NCBI GenBank assembly: GCA_035652075.1
Contig: DASREL010000054.1
Span: 1-8,400, forward strand
DNA from: Gp6-AA45 sp035652075
GTDB lineage: Bacteria; Acidobacteriota; Vicinamibacteria; Vicinamibacterales; CAVVIG01
Length of the DNA stretch: 8,400 nt
Direction of reading: 5' to 3'
The notes beneath the pieces were generated by a model, which saw only the letters and a program-made list of their open reading frames with translations, ran no database searches and had not been told where the DNA came from. Shown piece by piece: positions 6,430-8,400 of the stretch (within the stretch, counting starts at the first letter, position 1; every line of letters begins with the position of its first letter). The position numbers and the translations under genes are program-made.

Positions 6430-7575
6430 CTACTCGACCACCAACACGCCGTGCATGTGCGGGTGAAGCTCGGTCGTGCTGCATTGCGTCGCGCAGTAGA
6501 AGTTGTACCGCCCCGGCGCATCGACCTTAAATGTCACGGACAGCGGCGCGCCGACCTGGGCGCCGTTGATGAACACGGATTGATCGAGACCATCAAGCGC
6601 GAAGCCGTGGCCCGCGCCGAGGCCGTTGTCGGTCGTCGAGAAGTCGATGCGGACGACCTCACCGCGCTTGACGTGGATTTCCGAGGGCTCGTACTTCCAC
6701 GCGTGTTCGCGCAACGCGATGACGCGATCAGGTTTCCCGAGACCCTCCATGCCTTTCGCCGCCTGGCGTTTCTGATTGCCAGAGCCGGCCTTGGCGAGCG
6801 ACATCACGTATGCGATGAGGTCGTGCTCTTCCTGATTCGACATCGTGCCGGAATACGACGGCATGGGGACCCCATTCATGCCGGTTTCCAGGGTTCGGAG
6901 GATCTCCTTCTCGGTCCAGCCGGTGCGGAACGCACCCGGCTGCGTGAAGTCGCGCGCGTTCACGTGACGGTTCTTCGCGTCAACCATGGTCGGCGACGAG
7001 GGGCCGACGCCACGGCCGTCGTCTCCATGACATTTCGCGCACTGCATCTTCGCGAACACGTCTTTGCCGCGCGATGCGCTCGCGGATTTCGGCGATGCGC
7101 CCGGCAGCGGCATCGGCGTCAGGTGCCGATTGCGTTCTTCGGCAAACCGCGGATCGAAGGTTTTCACGTAATCGACCAGCGCCCAGCGGTCTTCATCGGA
7201 CAGCAGGTACTTCCACGGCGGCATGCCGGTTCCGTTTGCCCCGCGCGAGATCGTTCGAAAGAGGTCGTCGTCGGTCGGCAGGAGCCCTGAGGCCGTCGTG
7301 CGGAACTTGAACTGGCCGCCGCTGAAATCGCGTGGGGGCGGGACGAGAAACGGCGCGCCGTACCCGTCGCCTCGTCCGCTGGCGCCGTGGCATTGCACGC
7401 AATTCGCGTCGTAGACCTGTTTGCCGCGCGCGATCGTCGCCCCGCTCGTGGCAGGCCGCGGCGCGACGGGCGTGTCGAGAAACGGCGGCGTGAGCGACGC
7501 GGTCTCTTGTGGCGGCTTCGACGAACATCCCGCGATGACCGCAGCCACGGAAACAAGCAGCACGAGTGCTCTCAT
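6430..7575 (-). CDS. Dihaem cytochrome c - CuA-like cupredoxin fusion lipoprotein, probable electron donor to NosZ
   Basis: 381-residue exported protein. Seen: a signal peptide with lipobox IAGC (lipidated Cys17); a first class I cytochrome c domain with CVQCH at 59-63 and likely axial Met118 (GTGMPPW); a second with CAKCH at 179-183 and likely Met238 (GVPMPSY); then a C-terminal cupredoxin (about 285-381). That domain resembles the NosZ C-terminus: HGFAL at 323-326 mirrors HGFAL in NosZ, and FYCATQC...H371-PHM374 mirrors its CuA loop. The loop has five residues between Cys365 and His371 instead of three, so metal type is uncertain. Haem-to-CuA domains on one lipoprotein just ahead of nosZ suggest it passes electrons from the quinol/cytochrome bc pathway to NosZ (inference). 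It could alternatively be a cytochrome-oxidase-subunit-II-like protein of another pathway, but the 10-bp gap ties it to nosZ. GGGAG lies eight bases before the ATG. It is apparently the first gene of the operon. Confidence 0.88.
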   Translation of the reverse strand: MRALVLLVSVAAVIAGCSSKPPQETASLTPPFLDTPVAPRPATSGATIARGKQVYDANCVQCHGASGRGDGYGAPFLVPPPRDFSGGQFKFRTTASGLLPTDDDLFRTISRGANGTGMPPWKYLLSDEDRWALVDYVKTFDPRFAEERNRHLTPMPLPGASPKSASASRGKDVFAKMQCAKCHGDDGRGVGPSSPTMVDAKNRHVNARDFTQPGAFRTGWTEKEILRTLETGMNGVPMPSYSGTMSNQEEHDLIAYVMSLAKAGSGNQKRQAAKGMEGLGKPDRVIALREHAWKYEPSEIHVKRGEVVRIDFSTTDNGLGAGHGFALDGLDQSVFINGAQVGAPLSVTFKVDAPGRYNFYCATQCSTTELHPHMHGVLVVE

Positions 7576-7651
7576 GGACAGTCTCCCTCTCGAGCGTCAA
7601 CGTCCGTCGGGCTCATCGTGGTTGACTGTAAAGCGGACTCGAATCGTCACC

Positions 7652-7667
7652 TATGACGGCCGTCATA
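7652..7667. promoter_or_regulatory. Perfect 16-bp palindrome, candidate operator for the nos operon
   Basis: TATGACGGCCGTCATA is identical to its reverse complement. It ends 76 bp before the first base of the cytochrome start codon. Its half-site layout, ATGAC-N4-GTCAT, has the 5-4-5 geometry of CRP/FNR-family operators and is also compatible with TetR-type sites. Operator function is inferred from symmetry and position only. Confidence 0.4.
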
Positions 7668-7800
7668 CGACCGCCTCTCGAAGGTGGAGCTGGGCTCGAA
7701 TTCGGTGTGACGCTCGGCTAAAGCCTTCGCGCTACTGAGATCTCGAAAACGCACGCGACATTCGAAGACAACCCGCGACCGTTGCGGCGCGCCGCTGCGA

Positions 7801-7836
7801 TCGCGACCGGACGCGTCAAGACACGTCAGGTCGCGA
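7801..7836. repeat. Imperfect inverted repeat / stem-loop
   Basis: Arms TCGCGACC (7801-7808) and GGTCGCGA (7829-7836) pair perfectly; after one mismatch GACG (7810-7813) pairs with CGTC (7824-7827), leaving a 10-nt loop. No T-run follows on either strand, so it is not a classical intrinsic terminator. It could still end or attenuate the transporter transcript, or be a protein site. Confidence 0.3.
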
Positions 7837-7943
7837 GTCGTGGATGTCCTATCTCCGCCTGCCTGGAATACGATCATCGGCGCCTCGACGAGGTACTTCC
7901 TGACGTCGAGCGCCCTGTCGTGGAATTTCGCCCGCGGCCGACG

Positions 7944-8400
7944 CTACCCCGCTGCCCGCCTTGCCACCAACGCGTGGGCCATACCGACGATCGCGAGCGA
8001 CCACGCCACGATCGCGATCCACACGAACACGCGCGGCACCGCGAAGAGATACGGCGCATCGATCGCTTGCGCGAGTCGGAACGTCGAAACGGTGTACATG
8101 CCGAGCGGGAAGACCGCGCCCCAATACAGCGGGTCGTAGCGGAGCGGAAAGCGGCTGTAGACGTGACGCCACACGCCGAGAATCACGAGCATCGGGATCC
8201 ACCACGTCGCCGTTGCCCAGAACATCAGCGTCAGGCCCTTGATGAACGGCAGGATCTCGCGCACGACCGGCGACGCCGGCGCCGCCAGGACGAGCAGCGA
8301 TCCGGCAAGCGTCGAAATCGCGACCGCACCCATGTTGATCCAGTACGGCGGCGCCAGGTCCGACGGGTGCATCGAGAAGAAGGTGTAGCGATAGAAGATG
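7944..8400 (-). CDS. TDT/TehA-family (tellurite resistance/C4-dicarboxylate) membrane transporter, 5' end beyond window
   Basis: The C-terminal 151 codons of an integral membrane protein enter from the right edge in an open frame and stop with TAG at 7946-7944. Four hydrophobic segments are visible: around INMGAVAISTLAGSLLVLAA, LTLMFWATATWWIPMLVILG, YWGAVFPLGMYTVSTFRLAQ and VFVWIAIVAWSLAIVGMAHA. The sequence pattern PPYWINMGAVAIS, TATWWIP and FPLGMYTV is characteristic of the tellurite-resistance/dicarboxylate transporter (TDT, SLAC1/TehA-like) family, whose members move small anions; the substrate here cannot be deduced. A Met at 8372 (SMHPSDL) is probably internal, since the frame continues upstream as IFYRYTFFS and the family has about ten helices. 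The 368-bp gap to the next gene suggests it is not part of the nos operon. Confidence 0.82.
   Translation of the reverse strand, partial: IFYRYTFFSMHPSDLAPPYWINMGAVAISTLAGSLLVLAAPASPVVREILPFIKGLTLMFWATATWWIPMLVILGVWRHVYSRFPLRYDPLYWGAVFPLGMYTVSTFRLAQAIDAPYLFAVPRVFVWIAIVAWSLAIVGMAHALVARRAAG

Larger units (their letters stand above)
7576..7943 (-). other. Gene-poor spacer upstream of the nos operon, probable promoter region
   Basis: 368 bp between the transporter stop and the cytochrome start. It holds a 16-bp palindrome, a 36-bp imperfect stem-loop and a 12-bp GC palindrome at 7784-7795. I find no convincing -35/-10 pair and no consensus FNR/NNR box (TTGAT-N4-ATCAA). A minus-strand frame of 76 codons (7647-7877) exists but resembles nothing I know, has only a weak GAGG ahead of its ATG, and is not called a gene. 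Confidence 0.5.

Noticed and set aside
7576..7700. Sigma-70 promoter such as TACAGT as a -10 near 7624-7629
   Set aside because: Only four of six matches and no acceptable -35 at 16-18 bp spacing; too weak to claim.
7801..7836. Stem-loop as an intrinsic terminator for the transporter gene
   Set aside because: No T-tract on the transcribed side and a single-mismatch stem with a 10-nt loop; kept only as an inverted repeat.
7647..7877. Minus-strand 76-codon frame in the spacer
   Set aside because: No recognisable motif, weak ribosome site and it runs through the 16-bp palindrome; more likely chance in GC-rich DNA, though a small unknown gene cannot be excluded.

Overview
This GC-rich window carries one strand of genes, all read right to left. 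It is dominated by a compact nitrous-oxide reductase (nos) operon of the clade II ('atypical', Sec-exported) type. In transcription order it holds: the 3' part of a TDT/TehA-family membrane transporter (7944-8400); a gene-poor spacer of 368 bp with a perfect 16-bp palindrome; a lipoprotein fusing two c-type haem domains to a CuA-like cupredoxin (6430-7575); nosZ (4587-6419); a four-helix NosB-like membrane protein (3982-4590); nosD (2627-3982); nosF (1857-2639); nosL (1520-1945); nosY (699-1523); and the 5' part of a RIC/ScdA/YtfE-type di-iron iron-sulfur cluster repair gene running off the left edge (1-673).

The eight genes from the cytochrome to the repair protein are almost certainly one transcription unit. 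Gaps are 10 bp (cytochrome to nosZ) and 25 bp (nosY to ric). The rest overlap: GTGA at nosZ/nosB, TGATG at nosB/nosD, 13 bp at nosD/nosF, 89 bp at nosF/nosL and ATGA at nosL/nosY. Nearly every start has a GGAG-type Shine-Dalgarno sequence. The only obvious place for a promoter is the 7576-7943 spacer.

Functionally the set is coherent. NosZ reduces N2O to N2 in the periplasm using CuA and CuZ, and all ligand residues are present. NosL, a lipoprotein copper chaperone, and the NosDFY ABC-type machine build CuZ. NosB is a membrane protein typical of clade II clusters. The dihaem/CuA-like lipoprotein is a good candidate for the electron feed to NosZ, which matters because no nosR, nosG, nosH or nosC genes are visible here. 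RIC at the operon end would repair nitrosative damage. No nitrite or NO reductase gene lies in the window, so it cannot be said whether the host is a full denitrifier or only an N2O reducer.

The host looks like a Gram-negative, high-GC bacterium with periplasmic lipoproteins. The gene order and clade II NosZ suggest an Acidobacteriota (Vicinamibacteria-like) or Gemmatimonadota relative. This is a guess from style, not a sequence match. I see no mobile element, tRNA, rRNA or CRISPR array. The long plus-strand open frames are antisense shadows of the real genes.
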